Assembly (NCBI GenBank): GCA_934692905.1
Contig: CAKUUM010000027.1
Coordinates: 1 to 30,843, forward strand
Direction of reading: 5' to 3'
DNA from: an uncultured Bacteroidales bacterium
GTDB taxonomy: Bacteria; Bacteroidota; Bacteroidia; Bacteroidales; Paludibacteraceae
Length of the DNA: 30,843 nucleotides
Position numbers and translations under genes: made by a program
Shown here: piece after piece, positions 1 through 9,525 of the stretch
How positions within the stretch are numbered: position 1 is the stretch's first letter
Layout of the letters: each line of letters starts with the position of its first letter
The notes under the pieces: generated by a model
What the model was told of the DNA's origin: nothing
Databases searched by the model: none
The model's input: the letters and a program-made list of their open reading frames with translations, nothing else

Positions 1-245
1 GCAATAGGCTTACCCGGCACCTGCCAACGCCCTACGCGTACGCCTTCCGGTCGCCAACCGCGCAGAAGGGTTTTGCTCTCTTTGAAATAGATATCGGAAG
101 TCTCGCCCAAATCGGGACCAAAAAATATCACTTTGTCTTTGTGTTCGCGCTGCATGGACGCGGCACGGGTGGAGAGGACGGCGTAGATGCCGCCCACACG
201 GTTACAGACCTCCCACGAGGTCTCGAAAATATAGTCTGGTTGCAT
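1..245 (-). CDS. Glycogen synthase, GT3 family (5' end only)
   Basis: A reading frame starts at the ATG at 245-243 and runs off the left edge of the window, giving the first 81 residues. It opens with MQPDYIFETSWEVCNRVGGI, followed by YAVLSTRA, and then has VIFFGPDLGET. This matches the N-terminus of the eukaryote-type (GT3) glycogen/starch synthase of Bacteroidetes, where the ETSWEV-N-VGGIY segment carries the glycine-rich donor-binding loop. The enzyme would extend alpha-1,4-glucan chains in the cytoplasm. It starts 4 bases after the stop of the PKD lipoprotein, so it is probably the last visible gene of the operon that begins near 2758. The catalytic C-terminal half is outside the window. 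Family assignment is by recognition of the N-terminus only. Confidence 0.85.
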   Translation of the reverse strand, partial: MQPDYIFETSWEVCNRVGGIYAVLSTRAASMQREHKDKVIFFGPDLGETSDIYFKESKTLLRGWRPEGVRVGRWQVPGKPI

Positions 246-249
246 AGGT

Positions 250-1305
250 TTAACGGGCTTCGGAATTGAAGGCAATACGTTCTATATCAGTGACTTGGTT
301 GTACTGCGCAGGCGTGGTGGAATACTTGTTGGTCATACTCTTCACGAGTGGCATAGCATAGAGTCCGTCGGGGGTTGCCCAATAGAGTTGGTTGCGCTCA
401 TAGTCGATATGCAACGCACCCGTCGCCTCTGCGTCCACCTGTGTGATATATGTGGCAGCGGAAGTGCCGTTGAAGTTTGCGACAAAGAGTCCGCCGGCAG
501 TGACGAAGTACCACTTTTGTGCCATCTTATCCATCTGCACGCGCTTCACAGGGCTGCCGACGATGGTCTGCATGCGTGCGAGGTCGAAGACAGAGTCGTT
601 GTACACAACCAGGGTGTCGCAGGCTGCAGCCAGCAGTTGGCGGTCCTCATCACGTGTGTCAGGAGCGGCGTCCTCAAGGCGGTCGCCGATGAGACGCTGG
701 CGCATGACGGTGCCATCGGTGCGGGACATGAGCAGCGCGGGTGCGAGGGTCTCATATATATACAAGCCGCGAGTGACGGGGTACTGCACGCCGTTTTGCG
801 TGATGGTGAGCCCGACCGTCTGCGATTGCCCGTAGGTGGTGAAATATACCGTAATGGCACTGCTTGTTAGCGTGCCCGACTGCAGTACGCAATGTTCGGG
901 TAACGTCCACTGATACTGCAAGTTATACGAGTACGGGTTGTAGATATTCGCTGTGAGTGTGATGTCCGTGTAATGGGTAATGGAGTCGGTGGAGGACACG
1001 AAGGTAGGTATGGTGTCATAGACCGTGATTGACTTGCTAAGCGTCTGATTGCGAGCACTATCCACGCGCAGGGTGACAAGGTAGGTGCCTGCCTTCTTGA
1101 AGGTATGGCGGGGGTTCTTGCTGGTGGTGCTACTGTTGTCGCCGAAGTTCCAGTCCCACTTCTCGCCCGCACTGCTGTTGTTGGTGAACGAGACCGCCTC
1201 GCCTGCCTTGGGTTCGGCGGGTGAGTAGGTGAAATCAACCGTTACCTTTTTGCACCCCACCGCCATGAGCGCGAGGGCAATAAGTATGATTATCTGCTTG
1301 TTCAT
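250..1305 (-). CDS. PKD-domain surface lipoprotein
   Basis: 351 aa. The start is set at the ATG at 1305, which overlaps the miaA stop by four bases (ATGA). From there the product has a lipoprotein signal, MNKQIIILIALALMAVGC, with lipobox AVGC (Cys18) followed by KK. Residues about 20-98 form a PKD domain, with the typical WDWNFGDNSSTTSKNP and HTFKKAGTYLVTLRV segments. The C-terminal third has a propeller-like stretch, IDYERNQLYWATPDGLYAMP, resembling an LDL-receptor YWTD repeat. The protein is probably anchored in the outer membrane and may bind glycan or protein; its ligand is unknown. It lies between miaA and glycogen synthase, and that order suggests co-transcription rather than a shared pathway. 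A longer frame exists upstream, but it runs through miaA and would lose the signal peptide at the N-terminus. Confidence 0.85.
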   Translation of the reverse strand: MNKQIIILIALALMAVGCKKVTVDFTYSPAEPKAGEAVSFTNNSSAGEKWDWNFGDNSSTTSKNPRHTFKKAGTYLVTLRVDSARNQTLSKSITVYDTIPTFVSSTDSITHYTDITLTANIYNPYSYNLQYQWTLPEHCVLQSGTLTSSAITVYFTTYGQSQTVGLTITQNGVQYPVTRGLYIYETLAPALLMSRTDGTVMRQRLIGDRLEDAAPDTRDEDRQLLAAACDTLVVYNDSVFDLARMQTIVGSPVKRVQMDKMAQKWYFVTAGGLFVANFNGTSAATYITQVDAEATGALHIDYERNQLYWATPDGLYAMPLVKSMTNKYSTTPAQYNQVTDIERIAFNSEAR

Positions 1306-2204
1306 ATCGTTTTTTGCTTGTTCCGCCACCATGTCATCTGTCTCTTGGCGTAATGGCGAGAGTTTTGTTTTATCATTTCCACCGCACGGTCGAGCGTCCA
1401 CTCGCCGCGGAAATACCTAAGTAACTCCTTGTATCCCACGGTGTTAACGCTATTGGGCAGCACTTCCTGCGTGCCTTCCGGCAACGGGGTAAGGGGTATA
1501 TTCAGCATCCCGAAGGCGCGCTTTGCCTCGTCCAACAGCCCCATCTCTATCATCTTGTCCACACGGCGGTTGATGCGGTCGTAGAGTTCGGCGCGCGGTC
1601 GCTCTATCATCACCTCCTCGATGTCGAAACCGCGGTCGGTAGGGCTCTGCCGGTTGGGCTTGCCGTTGCGGCGGAACGCCGAGTAGGGTTGCCCGCTCAC
1701 GCGGCAGACCTCCACACAATGCATCAGCCGTTGCGGGTTCTGCGTGTCCACCTCCGCCCAATAGACGGGGTCCAACCGCGCTACCTCGGCTTGCAGCCAA
1801 TCCATTCCATTGCGCTGATAATCAGCACGTACCGCTTCGCGCACGGCAACAGGCACCTCGGGTATGTCGTCCAACCCGCGACAGACGGCATCCACGTACA
1901 TCATGCTGCCGCCCACCATAATGACGCGGTCGTGCGTGAGGAAGAGTTCGCTGAGCAATTCCAGGCAGTCGCGTGCGTACTGACCGGCGTTGTAGGCCTC
2001 TGTAAGGTCCTTGCAACCCACGAAATAGTGGCGCACAGCCTGCTGTTCATCGGGCGTGGGTGCGGCGGTGCCAATGGGCAGGTCGCGGTATATCTGGCGC
2101 GAGTCGGCACTGACAATCGGGCACCCGTACAGGCGCGCAAGGCGCAGACTCTCGTCGGTCTTGCCCACGCCCGTCGGTCCCAATATGACGACCAGCGTCG
2201 GCAT
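1302..2204 (-). CDS. miaA: tRNA dimethylallyltransferase MiaA
   Basis: 300 aa, the normal length for the family. MiaA transfers a dimethylallyl group to N6 of A37 in tRNAs that read UNN codons. Visible motifs are the P-loop GPTGVGKT (residues 9-16), SADSRQIYRDLPIGTA (32-47, substrate and tRNA contacts), VGGSMMYVDAV, NPQRLMHCVEV and the C-terminal NSRHYAKRQMTWWRN. The start ATG at 2204 shares one base with the stop of the upstream gene (TGATG), and the stop overlaps the PKD gene by four bases. Translation of all three is therefore probably coupled. No key residue is missing. The SMMY at the usual GTGLY position is a mild variant. Confidence 0.97.
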   Translation of the reverse strand: MPTLVVILGPTGVGKTDESLRLARLYGCPIVSADSRQIYRDLPIGTAAPTPDEQQAVRHYFVGCKDLTEAYNAGQYARDCLELLSELFLTHDRVIMVGGSMMYVDAVCRGLDDIPEVPVAVREAVRADYQRNGMDWLQAEVARLDPVYWAEVDTQNPQRLMHCVEVCRVSGQPYSAFRRNGKPNRQSPTDRGFDIEEVMIERPRAELYDRINRRVDKMIEMGLLDEAKRAFGMLNIPLTPLPEGTQEVLPNSVNTVGYKELLRYFRGEWTLDRAVEMIKQNSRHYAKRQMTWWRNKQKTI

Positions 2205-2758
2205 CAGAACATGGAGCCGTCGTCGAAACTCAGGTCTTGGAAGCCCTCGGCGTCTATGTCGCCGTCATCGTACTGGCTGTCGCCGTAGAAGTCCTCGTCC
2301 AGTCCCAGGTCGTCCTTGCCGCCCTTGGCGTTGAGTGCGTCCATGGCGTCCTCGGTCTGCAGTTGCTTCGGGGCTTTGCCTTTGGACTCCACGCACTTCA
2401 CCTCGTCGCAGGTGCCCGGGAGTATCTCGGTCAGATTGCCGAAGAAACAACGCTCGAACATCGGGTCGAAGACATAGATGAGGCGCTGCCCCTGCTCCTC
2501 AAGCAGGTCGCTGAGGTGCGTGGACTCCATGACCATGTTGTCGTACTCGAAGTTGCTGCCCATCTCGACGAGGGTGACTTCCTGCTCCTTCTCCCAGCGG
2601 TCGTTGCACATGAAGAACGATGTCATCTGGTCGTCGGGATACTTGACGCTCTTCAATATAGCGCGGTGCAGGTCGAGGAACGTAGCCTCGCTGTCCGCCT
2701 CGAAGACGCGGCGGAAGCCCTCCACCTCATCGCACGAAAAAGTAATTTTGTATATCAT
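2204..2758 (-). CDS. Plasmid pRiA4b ORF-3-like protein
   Basis: 184 aa, starting at the ATG at 2758 with MIYKITFSCDEVEGFRRVFE. The N-terminal 120 residues resemble the pRiA4b ORF-3 family (PF07929), a fold found in many bacteria without a firmly established role. The segment FLDLHRAILKS and the later VTLVEMG are the recognisable parts. The C-terminal 50 residues are strongly acidic (many Asp/Glu with Gly), which is common in the Bacteroidetes versions that sit beside miaA. A longer frame to 2863 would begin upstream of the promoter at 2830-2861 and is rejected for that reason. It is the first gene of the operon, upstream of miaA. Confidence 0.8.
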   Translation of the reverse strand: MIYKITFSCDEVEGFRRVFEADSEATFLDLHRAILKSVKYPDDQMTSFFMCNDRWEKEQEVTLVEMGSNFEYDNMVMESTHLSDLLEEQGQRLIYVFDPMFERCFFGNLTEILPGTCDEVKCVESKGKAPKQLQTEDAMDALNAKGGKDDLGLDEDFYGDSQYDDGDIDAEGFQDLSFDDGSMF

Positions 2759-2829
2759 AGTTTGCTGTTGATATAGTCGTTGTCTGTCCGCCCGCAATTC
2801 CTGTGCCAAAACGGACAGAATATGCGCTG

Positions 2830-2861
2830 CAAAGTTACACCTTTTTTCTGAAATATGCAAC
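2830..2861 (-). promoter_or_regulatory. Promoter of the pRiA4-miaA-PKD-glycogen synthase operon
   Basis: On the minus strand GTTG (2861-2858) is followed after 20 bases by TAACTTTG (2837-2830). This fits the Bacteroidetes -33/-7 promoter (TTTG, TAnnTTTG), with one weak base in the -33 box. The predicted transcript starts near 2825, leaving a leader of about 67 bases before the ATG at 2758. Confidence 0.7.
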
Positions 2862-2893
2862 AACAGGACAACAACCCGACAACATCACGGCAT

Positions 2894-3012
2894 GGTCGGC
2901 GGAATCACATACTAATCACATACTAATCACATACTAACCACATACTAATCACATACACTTACCCCGACAAATACACGAGAAAGAATGCGCAATTCACAAT
3001 GCGTAATGCGCA
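2894..3012 (-). repeat. 11-bp-unit intergenic element, copy A
   Basis: Five tandem 11-bp units (ATCACATACTA, one unit with ACC for ATC, the last ending CAC) lie between a left flank GGTCGGCGGA and a right flank TTACCCCGACAAATACACGA. Bases 2894-2982 are an exact reverse complement of 10483-10571. Similarity continues into an AATGCGCAATTC-type hairpin sequence up to about 3012. The copy lies just downstream of the giant T9SS gene; strand is given relative to copy B. Confidence 0.9.
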
Positions 3013-3024
3013 CAGGAAGGGTGG

Positions 3025-6000
3025 CTATTGCACTATCACTTTGGTTTGGGCTGAGATGCCGGAGGCGAGGGATACTTCTATGATAGTGATGCCCGAGGGG
3101 AGTTGCACACTCGTGAGGGCACCTAACGAGTGCGGGGCATCGCTATGCATATGAAGTAAGACGCGTCCTGTGAGGTCGTAAGCACGGATAGTCTGCATAT
3201 CCTCCGCGGCGATGAGCGTGACGGTCTCCGGTTTGTCGGAGATTGCCACAAAGGGCTTGGCGGACCAAGACGTATGGATGTCGTGGTTGTCCGTGGGGGT
3301 GTCAGGCTTCTCGGGTTCGCGGAAAGAGCCTTGGATATAGTAGCGCAGTTCGTGGTCAGCCGGTGTGGCAATACGGATTTCGGTGTCGTTGCCGATGAGG
3401 GTGCGTGTGCCAGTGCGGGCGTCGCAGAGGTAACAGTCGTCACTCCAGTTGGGTGTGAGGCGGAAAGAGAGGGTGAGGCTGTCGGTGCGATAGAGGTATT
3501 CGCCGCCGTACATCTCGTCGGATATGACGAAGCCCAGAGGCACGATGCTGATGCCCTCGCGTACATCCGCCATGAGTGCTTGTGTGCCTGCGAGGGTGTA
3601 GATGTTGAGCGGCGTGGTGGCTGCTGAGGGGTTGACGTAGCCCTTGCCGATGCCCGAGACAGCGAACGGCACGTCCTCGCCGGAGATATAGCCGTTGGAG
3701 GCATTGTCCTGAATGGCGAGTGCGGCAAAAGCCTCGGCGGCACCGTTGCAGGCTGTGATGTTCATCACCTCGTTATCAACGGTTTGCGGCAATTGCGGCA
3801 CGCCCTGAATGCGACGCGGTGCACTATTGGCAGTGGTGGAGGCGTCGGTGTTGGAGGTGGTGAGGTGGGTGTCGCGCAGGGTGAGTGTGAGCGAGGCGGC
3901 TGCCGTCTTGGCGGTGAGCAAGACCGATTGCATGGGGGCTACGAAACGTTCTGCCACTGTGGTGGCGGTAGAAGGCGTGACAGTCTTCCACGATGAGCCG
4001 TCGATGTAGCGGAAACTGCTCTCGATGTTGTCGTTGTCTGCAAAGAACTCCTGCATGTTGATGTACGCCATGGTGGGGTTGCCGAAGAGAAAATTGCGGC
4101 TCTCCCTGGCGTTGGTGAGGGTGATAGTCATGGTGCCGTCGCCGTCGGTGGCGGGGTAGGCAAGGCGCCCTGCGCGGTTGCGGTTGAGCACCTCGCGGCG
4201 GTCACTCTGAGAGCCGTCGGGGTGGAAATAGTAGTACGTGTTGTCGGGCTTTGGCAGGCGCACAACGAGATTCTCGCCATCGTAGCCGGGGCCGTAGCCG
4301 AGCACCTGGAAACCCTGCCCCGGGGCAAGCACCTCGCCGAGGGAGTTGGACTTGGCAAACACCTCGATGTTGGTGGAGACTGAGTCGCGGTCACTGTAAG
4401 GATTCTCGTTGAGCATGGTGACGCTGCGGTTGTAGTAGGAGAGCCAGAAAGCGTAGGCACCTGTGCCCTTGCGATTGCCGCTGAAGGCGCTGACAATGAA
4501 GTCGTTATCGGATTCGATGTTGTTGCCTTCGGCATCGTACGGGATGAAGAAATCGCCCGAGACCATACCCTGCAAGGGGGCTGACATCGAGTACCAACGT
4601 GCCGATTTGAGGGGCATGTCGATAAAGACGGAGTCGTAGGTGAGCAGGTGCTGGTTTTGCAGTTTTGCCCCACTGCGCAGGCGCAGTGCGCCGCACGATT
4701 GCGGGGTGTAGTTGGCATCGAGGGGGTTGCTGTTGTTGGTGGTTACGACGGGGTAGAGGGCATTGTCGGTCTGCTTGGGTATGATGGCAACCATGGTCCG
4801 CAAGGGCGCATAGCCCCATGACTGCCGCTTGCCGCCGATGACGGCGCGCCAGTTGCTGTCTTCGCCCCACTCGTTGCTGATAGAAGGCGCCCATTCCACC
4901 GTGTCGGGAAGTACGAGGATGGTGAAGTAGGCATTCCCCTCGCAGGATTGCGGCAGTGTGACGGGCAGGTCGTCGCCTTCGTCGGAGGCGGCATCATCTC
5001 CGGAGAGTGCCGTCATGCCCACGCGCACCGTGTATTCAAAGCCCGCGTGCATCGTGTAGGAGGTGGCGGGGGTGAAGGTGAGGAGGGTATTGTCGCTGCT
5101 CAATGCCGGAGTGAAAGTGACGGTTTTGCCCGTCATGGAGGGGTCGTTGGCAAGCACCACCTGGCAGTTTTCGGTGGAGATGGTGGCGTTGGTGATGGTG
5201 CCAATAGGCACGGAGAACAGACTGTTAGCCTCTTGCTCGCAGACGCGGACACTCTGCACATGGTCGCGCTGTTCCGCGGTGAGTGAGCCGTGCTGCACAG
5301 GACCTAACACCAGCAACTGGTCACTGGCTGTGGCAGATATGGCGGCATAGACGGGCTCGTTGCAGACCTCCAACGTGATGGTGGCGTCCTCATGCGTGGT
5401 GGTCACTTCGCCCGCGATGGGGAATACCCAGTAGCGCGCCGTTTCCTCGGAAGTGAGGTACAGGCTGTGGCTGCTCTCGGCAAGGCGCAACAGCCCTTTC
5501 CGGTAGAGCGAGACGATGATATCGTAGTTGGCTGTACGGTCGAAAGCACTGCGTTTCAGTTCATTGATGTTGGTGATGGCATAGTTGGCATTCGGCTGTT
5601 CGGGTTCTGGCAGACGGCGCATATCGTGGATAGCATCCGTCACATCGCCGCGGGAATAGCCGTATTTGTTTGCAAACAGCCGATCAGCCTCCTCCTTGGT
5701 CATGGAAGAACGGGCGGCGCCGGTTTCAATGTAGGCATCATCGAAGTCGAAAGCCGCCAGCCAATCGGAGAGTGCCGGTGCCGATACTTTGGTGACAACA
5801 GTTCCTGAAGTGACTGATTTGGATACATTGACGCTCATCTTGTACAGCGCATTGGGGCATACGATGCCGTTCTGCTCCACATCGTTCGCGTCATTTATCA
5901 CGATGTTGGTACGGTCGTAGATGGGCAGCGGAGTCTGGTACGAGCAGAGGTCGTCGTTGAGGTCATCCACACCGCGTGCCATACGAATCTGGTAGGTCTT

Positions 6001-9000
6001 GGCGGGGTTGAGTGTGGTGCCGGTTTCGTCGGAGCCCACAAACACATGCCCTACATACATCGTGTAGTGGTCTTCGCCCGCGTGTTTCACGTAACCTTTC
6101 AGAATGGCGTTTTCAGAATACGTGTACAGCGAGTCCACAAAGTCATTCAAGGAGGTATAGACCATCTTGCTTTCATCATCTGCCAACGGGTGCCCCTCTT
6201 TGTTGCCGTCCATGGGGTCATACTCCTTGCACGGGATGATGATGGAGCCATATTCGGAGTCCTTGTGGTGGAGATAGTCGGTCTTGACAGCAGTCTTGTC
6301 GGTGGTGTTGAACACCTGATAGTACACCTCGCTATGTGCCCACGACTCGGGCAGACCGGTGTAGTCAATGCGTATTACCACCACGTCGCGGTCGTCATTA
6401 GAGCAGGTGGTTAGTGCCTGGTAGGCTGCCAGCGGGTTCTTGGTGGCGTAGAGTGCCACATCGTCAATGAGGAAGTCATTGGCGGCGGTGCCCGTGCCGA
6501 AATTGTAGATGTGCAGGCGCACCTCGTCATAGTTGTCGTTACTCTCCACAGGGAAGAAAATATGTTTCCAACCCGCCTCGTCGTGAGGTAACTCGCCGGA
6601 GTTGAAGGTCTCTACATCGTGCCACGCGGTGTCCTTGCCAGAGGAGTGACGCCCCTGTACTTTGCAGACTATCACGGGTTTAGTGTATTGTTTCTGTGAC
6701 AATGGCGTGGCATCGCACACCCACAATGAGCAGTACACTTTCTGCTGTGCGCACAATGATGTATCTATATCCACCGTAGCCACTAATCCAGGGTACACTC
6801 CACCGTCCACATACAGGCAGTAGCCGTTTTCTGCGCCGCCGCGCTGCTCTTGTTCGTACACCCAGTTCAACTTGCCGTCGGGTACTACCTTGTTGACAAT
6901 AGAGAACTCGTTGAACGACGGGAACGAGTTGCCTTTCATCGTCTGCGCCCAGTTGCGGGACCACTTTAAACCACTTTTATTGGTGTAGCAGAACGCGTAT
7001 GAGGACTTATCCCATGCACGTGGCTTGTCGTAGAAACGCACTTCACTTGTCCCGGGTTTGTCGTAGTTGAAATCTTGTAGTTTCAGCAGGTCGAAATGGT
7101 CGTCAAAATCTGTATCGCTGTTCAGAGTCGTGGCAGGTCCGCACTCGCTCTTGTCCTTGTATTCCACCACAAAGCGCGCCAGCAGGATGTCCTCGTCCAG
7201 CACCTGCTTGCCGTACTCATATGCGCCGTTGTGCTCGTACTGCGCGTCCTGATACATTGGTATGCGCACGGTGTACGTAATCGTCCCCGGTGTATTGGAA
7301 GACACTTGTACATAGTCGTATTTGTGGAAGTGCATACCAAAATTGAATCCATTGTCAGAAGCCGCATTTATATATTGTGGTGTCATCTGCTCTCCATTTT
7401 GATACCACTGCACATGCGCGTAGGGGTGGCCATGGCTGGTCGCGTCATACGACACGCGCCATAGTTTTCCGTCCGTGCCATAGAAATAGTAGCCGTATTC
7501 TGTCTCGTGTTGTGTCACATAGCAGTGGGCATATTCTGTACGTATATATATAGGTGTGCCGACGGGGGCTATGTAGTGATATTCCTCCAGATACTTTCCT
7601 CCATTCGACTCCGTGCACTCCGCCAACTGCTTGGCCATATCGGCTGCAGGGCGCAGATGAAACAACTGGCGGTACGACAATGTGGGTTCTTTCACTGAAA
7701 CCAGATTGTTGTTGTCTGTCTTGGTCGTGCCGTTGTCATATTTCACCTCGTAGTCTCTGTACATGCTGAAGTCGCAGGCTATTGTCCTGCGCACGGTATC
7801 CGAGTTCCAGGCCGTCAGATGGGGCGCGTAAGTGCCGTACTTGTCCGGCGAATTCAATCCGTCCCCTTGTACGGCAAATACCCCCTTTGAGTTCTCGAAG
7901 TCAGTGTTGATATAGCGGAATGGGGCTCCTTTCATGGGCGCATTATATCCGCCGTATGGGAAGTTTGCCCATGTGGTAGCGTCCTCTGCATCTCCCTCTA
8001 TGCGTGGAAATACAGGGTCTTTGCCGGTCTCGTAGTCGTACCAGCGCTGGTACCCGTAGAAGGTCGGGCTCTGCGATTGCAGCCACAGCCATTCGCCTGG
8101 GTGGTAGTATATGGTCCGTTCGGATGTATAGACGGGCTGTATCTCGTCTTCACCCACTTCGATGCCCATCATCTTGTTGCCAACGCCCGCTTGGTGTATA
8201 AATTTTGCCACAATGGTTGATGCTTTTGCCTCTTGTGTCACGGCCACCGAAGCCACATCTTCTGCACCATCCGACAGCATTATCTGTGCGGTACGTGAAG
8301 CGGTATTTGTGTTGGGTATTGCCTTTGCAATCAGCGAGTTATTGTCTGTGTCCATCGCCACCTGCAGCCAATCCACAGCCTTGCCATCGTCGTCCACCAC
8401 CACGGCTTTGGGGGTGCCAAGGTCACCGAGTGAGAGTTCATGTGTCTGTGTGTCGCCTCCCACCAATGTCTGGTCGGCATCGTATAACCGCCTGCCTGTG
8501 AGCAGAGTGAGTGCGGGCGTGATATGTTTGGTCAGATTATCTGTGGAACCAAACATGCTATTCTCTATTTCTATATTTGCAATCAATTGATTGTCACTGG
8601 AATAGTGATATGCCTTGCGCACCACATGCGTGCTCGCTGATGCCTGTTCTATACCGCCGATGGTGAGATGCAGCCATAGTGTATCCGCCAAATCCACGTA
8701 CTTGCCATTCTGTTTCACGTCTGTCGGACTCTTCCCGTGCGGAGTCAGTACCAGTGTCCAGCCATATGCGTCTGCCGCAGGGGCCGAACCCCGCAGCGTA
8801 GAGGCTGCGCTGTACGGACTCTCGGGCGATTGCCACACCGTTTTCGGCTCTATCCCGTATGCCTTGTGCAGCATGTCGCCATCTGTCACCACGTGCACCA
8901 CGGGGCGCAAACGCCTTCCGTCAGCCACGCGGTAGTAGTACGTGCTGTCTGTCACGCGTGCCCAATAGCGCAATGTCATCGCCTGCTCGCGCGCCTCCTC

Positions 9001-9525
9001 GTCAGTGCTCGCCCACGGAAACACTACAGCCGGTTGAGATACACTCAATGCGGTCTCCACACTATGCCGCCGGGACCACTGCTCCATGCGCATTGCTCCG
9101 CAAGGCTGATCATACAGTTGCCACAGACCATTGTCTTCCGCACATAGATAGTAGTTCGTGCCGTCCACACGCACACTCGGGCTTACTGTCGCGGATGGCT
9201 GGTGTATCACTGACGATTTCACACTATCCGTCAGGCTCAATACTGCCTGCGAACCGTTCTTGGACACGCGCAACCACTTGCCTGTCAGCATATTCTGCCA
9301 CCTGCTGGCATGGTCTCCGACGCCTGCTCGACGCCACAACGCAGCCTCATTTTCGGGCGTTTTGGCCGCCGTTACCACGTTGCCGTTCACACTCATATAC
9401 ACCTCTGCGCCGTCTCTCATGTACGCCACACTCACTGTATCACTGGCGGCTGCTGTTTGAGCCGTTGTCGGAAATATCATCATGCTCATTGCCCACGCAA
9501 CGAGTCGTTTTTTTGCTGCTTTCAT
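3025..9525 (-). CDS. Giant T9SS-exported surface protein (2166 aa)
   Basis: The start is set at the ATG at 9525, which overlaps the upstream stop by four bases (ATGA). It yields a signal peptide, MKAAKKRLVAWAMSMMIFP. Residues about 30-150 have repeated W-rich beta segments. Residues about 367-437 resemble a BACON domain (VDWLQVAMD, then ASRTAQIMLSDG, ending VAVTQEA). Residues about 855-1032 look like a jelly-roll carbohydrate-binding module (WVYEQEQRGG, VYCSLWVCDATPL, NDFLIDDVALYA). The last 80 residues are a type A T9SS sorting domain (RAYDLTGRVLL, LPSGITIIEVSLASG, TKVIVQ). The protein is therefore inferred to cross the outer membrane by T9SS and be attached to the surface or released. No catalytic domain was recognised, so an adhesin or glycan-binding role is inference only. 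It is probably translationally coupled to the 162-aa gene. Confidence 0.85.
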   Translation of the reverse strand: MKAAKKRLVAWAMSMMIFPTTAQTAAASDTVSVAYMRDGAEVYMSVNGNVVTAAKTPENEAALWRRAGVGDHASRWQNMLTGKWLRVSKNGSQAVLSLTDSVKSSVIHQPSATVSPSVRVDGTNYYLCAEDNGLWQLYDQPCGAMRMEQWSRRHSVETALSVSQPAVVFPWASTDEEAREQAMTLRYWARVTDSTYYYRVADGRRLRPVVHVVTDGDMLHKAYGIEPKTVWQSPESPYSAASTLRGSAPAADAYGWTLVLTPHGKSPTDVKQNGKYVDLADTLWLHLTIGGIEQASASTHVVRKAYHYSSDNQLIANIEIENSMFGSTDNLTKHITPALTLLTGRRLYDADQTLVGGDTQTHELSLGDLGTPKAVVVDDDGKAVDWLQVAMDTDNNSLIAKAIPNTNTASRTAQIMLSDGAEDVASVAVTQEAKASTIVAKFIHQAGVGNKMMGIEVGEDEIQPVYTSERTIYYHPGEWLWLQSQSPTFYGYQRWYDYETGKDPVFPRIEGDAEDATTWANFPYGGYNAPMKGAPFRYINTDFENSKGVFAVQGDGLNSPDKYGTYAPHLTAWNSDTVRRTIACDFSMYRDYEVKYDNGTTKTDNNNLVSVKEPTLSYRQLFHLRPAADMAKQLAECTESNGGKYLEEYHYIAPVGTPIYIRTEYAHCYVTQHETEYGYYFYGTDGKLWRVSYDATSHGHPYAHVQWYQNGEQMTPQYINAASDNGFNFGMHFHKYDYVQVSSNTPGTITYTVRIPMYQDAQYEHNGAYEYGKQVLDEDILLARFVVEYKDKSECGPATTLNSDTDFDDHFDLLKLQDFNYDKPGTSEVRFYDKPRAWDKSSYAFCYTNKSGLKWSRNWAQTMKGNSFPSFNEFSIVNKVVPDGKLNWVYEQEQRGGAENGYCLYVDGGVYPGLVATVDIDTSLCAQQKVYCSLWVCDATPLSQKQYTKPVIVCKVQGRHSSGKDTAWHDVETFNSGELPHDEAGWKHIFFPVESNDNYDEVRLHIYNFGTGTAANDFLIDDVALYATKNPLAAYQALTTCSNDDRDVVVIRIDYTGLPESWAHSEVYYQVFNTTDKTAVKTDYLHHKDSEYGSIIIPCKEYDPMDGNKEGHPLADDESKMVYTSLNDFVDSLYTYSENAILKGYVKHAGEDHYTMYVGHVFVGSDETGTTLNPAKTYQIRMARGVDDLNDDLCSYQTPLPIYDRTNIVINDANDVEQNGIVCPNALYKMSVNVSKSVTSGTVVTKVSAPALSDWLAAFDFDDAYIETGAARSSMTKEEADRLFANKYGYSRGDVTDAIHDMRRLPEPEQPNANYAITNINELKRSAFDRTANYDIIVSLYRKGLLRLAESSHSLYLTSEETARYWVFPIAGEVTTTHEDATITLEVCNEPVYAAISATASDQLLVLGPVQHGSLTAEQRDHVQSVRVCEQEANSLFSVPIGTITNATISTENCQVVLANDPSMTGKTVTFTPALSSDNTLLTFTPATSYTMHAGFEYTVRVGMTALSGDDAASDEGDDLPVTLPQSCEGNAYFTILVLPDTVEWAPSISNEWGEDSNWRAVIGGKRQSWGYAPLRTMVAIIPKQTDNALYPVVTTNNSNPLDANYTPQSCGALRLRSGAKLQNQHLLTYDSVFIDMPLKSARWYSMSAPLQGMVSGDFFIPYDAEGNNIESDNDFIVSAFSGNRKGTGAYAFWLSYYNRSVTMLNENPYSDRDSVSTNIEVFAKSNSLGEVLAPGQGFQVLGYGPGYDGENLVVRLPKPDNTYYYFHPDGSQSDRREVLNRNRAGRLAYPATDGDGTMTITLTNARESRNFLFGNPTMAYINMQEFFADNDNIESSFRYIDGSSWKTVTPSTATTVAERFVAPMQSVLLTAKTAAASLTLTLRDTHLTTSNTDASTTANSAPRRIQGVPQLPQTVDNEVMNITACNGAAEAFAALAIQDNASNGYISGEDVPFAVSGIGKGYVNPSAATTPLNIYTLAGTQALMADVREGISIVPLGFVISDEMYGGEYLYRTDSLTLSFRLTPNWSDDCYLCDARTGTRTLIGNDTEIRIATPADHELRYYIQGSFREPEKPDTPTDNHDIHTSWSAKPFVAISDKPETVTLIAAEDMQTIRAYDLTGRVLLHMHSDAPHSLGALTSVQLPSGITIIEVSLASGISAQTKVIVQ

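Noticed and set aside
2905..2960. CRISPR array
   Set aside because: The 11-bp units are contiguous, with no spacers between them, and no cas genes are present.
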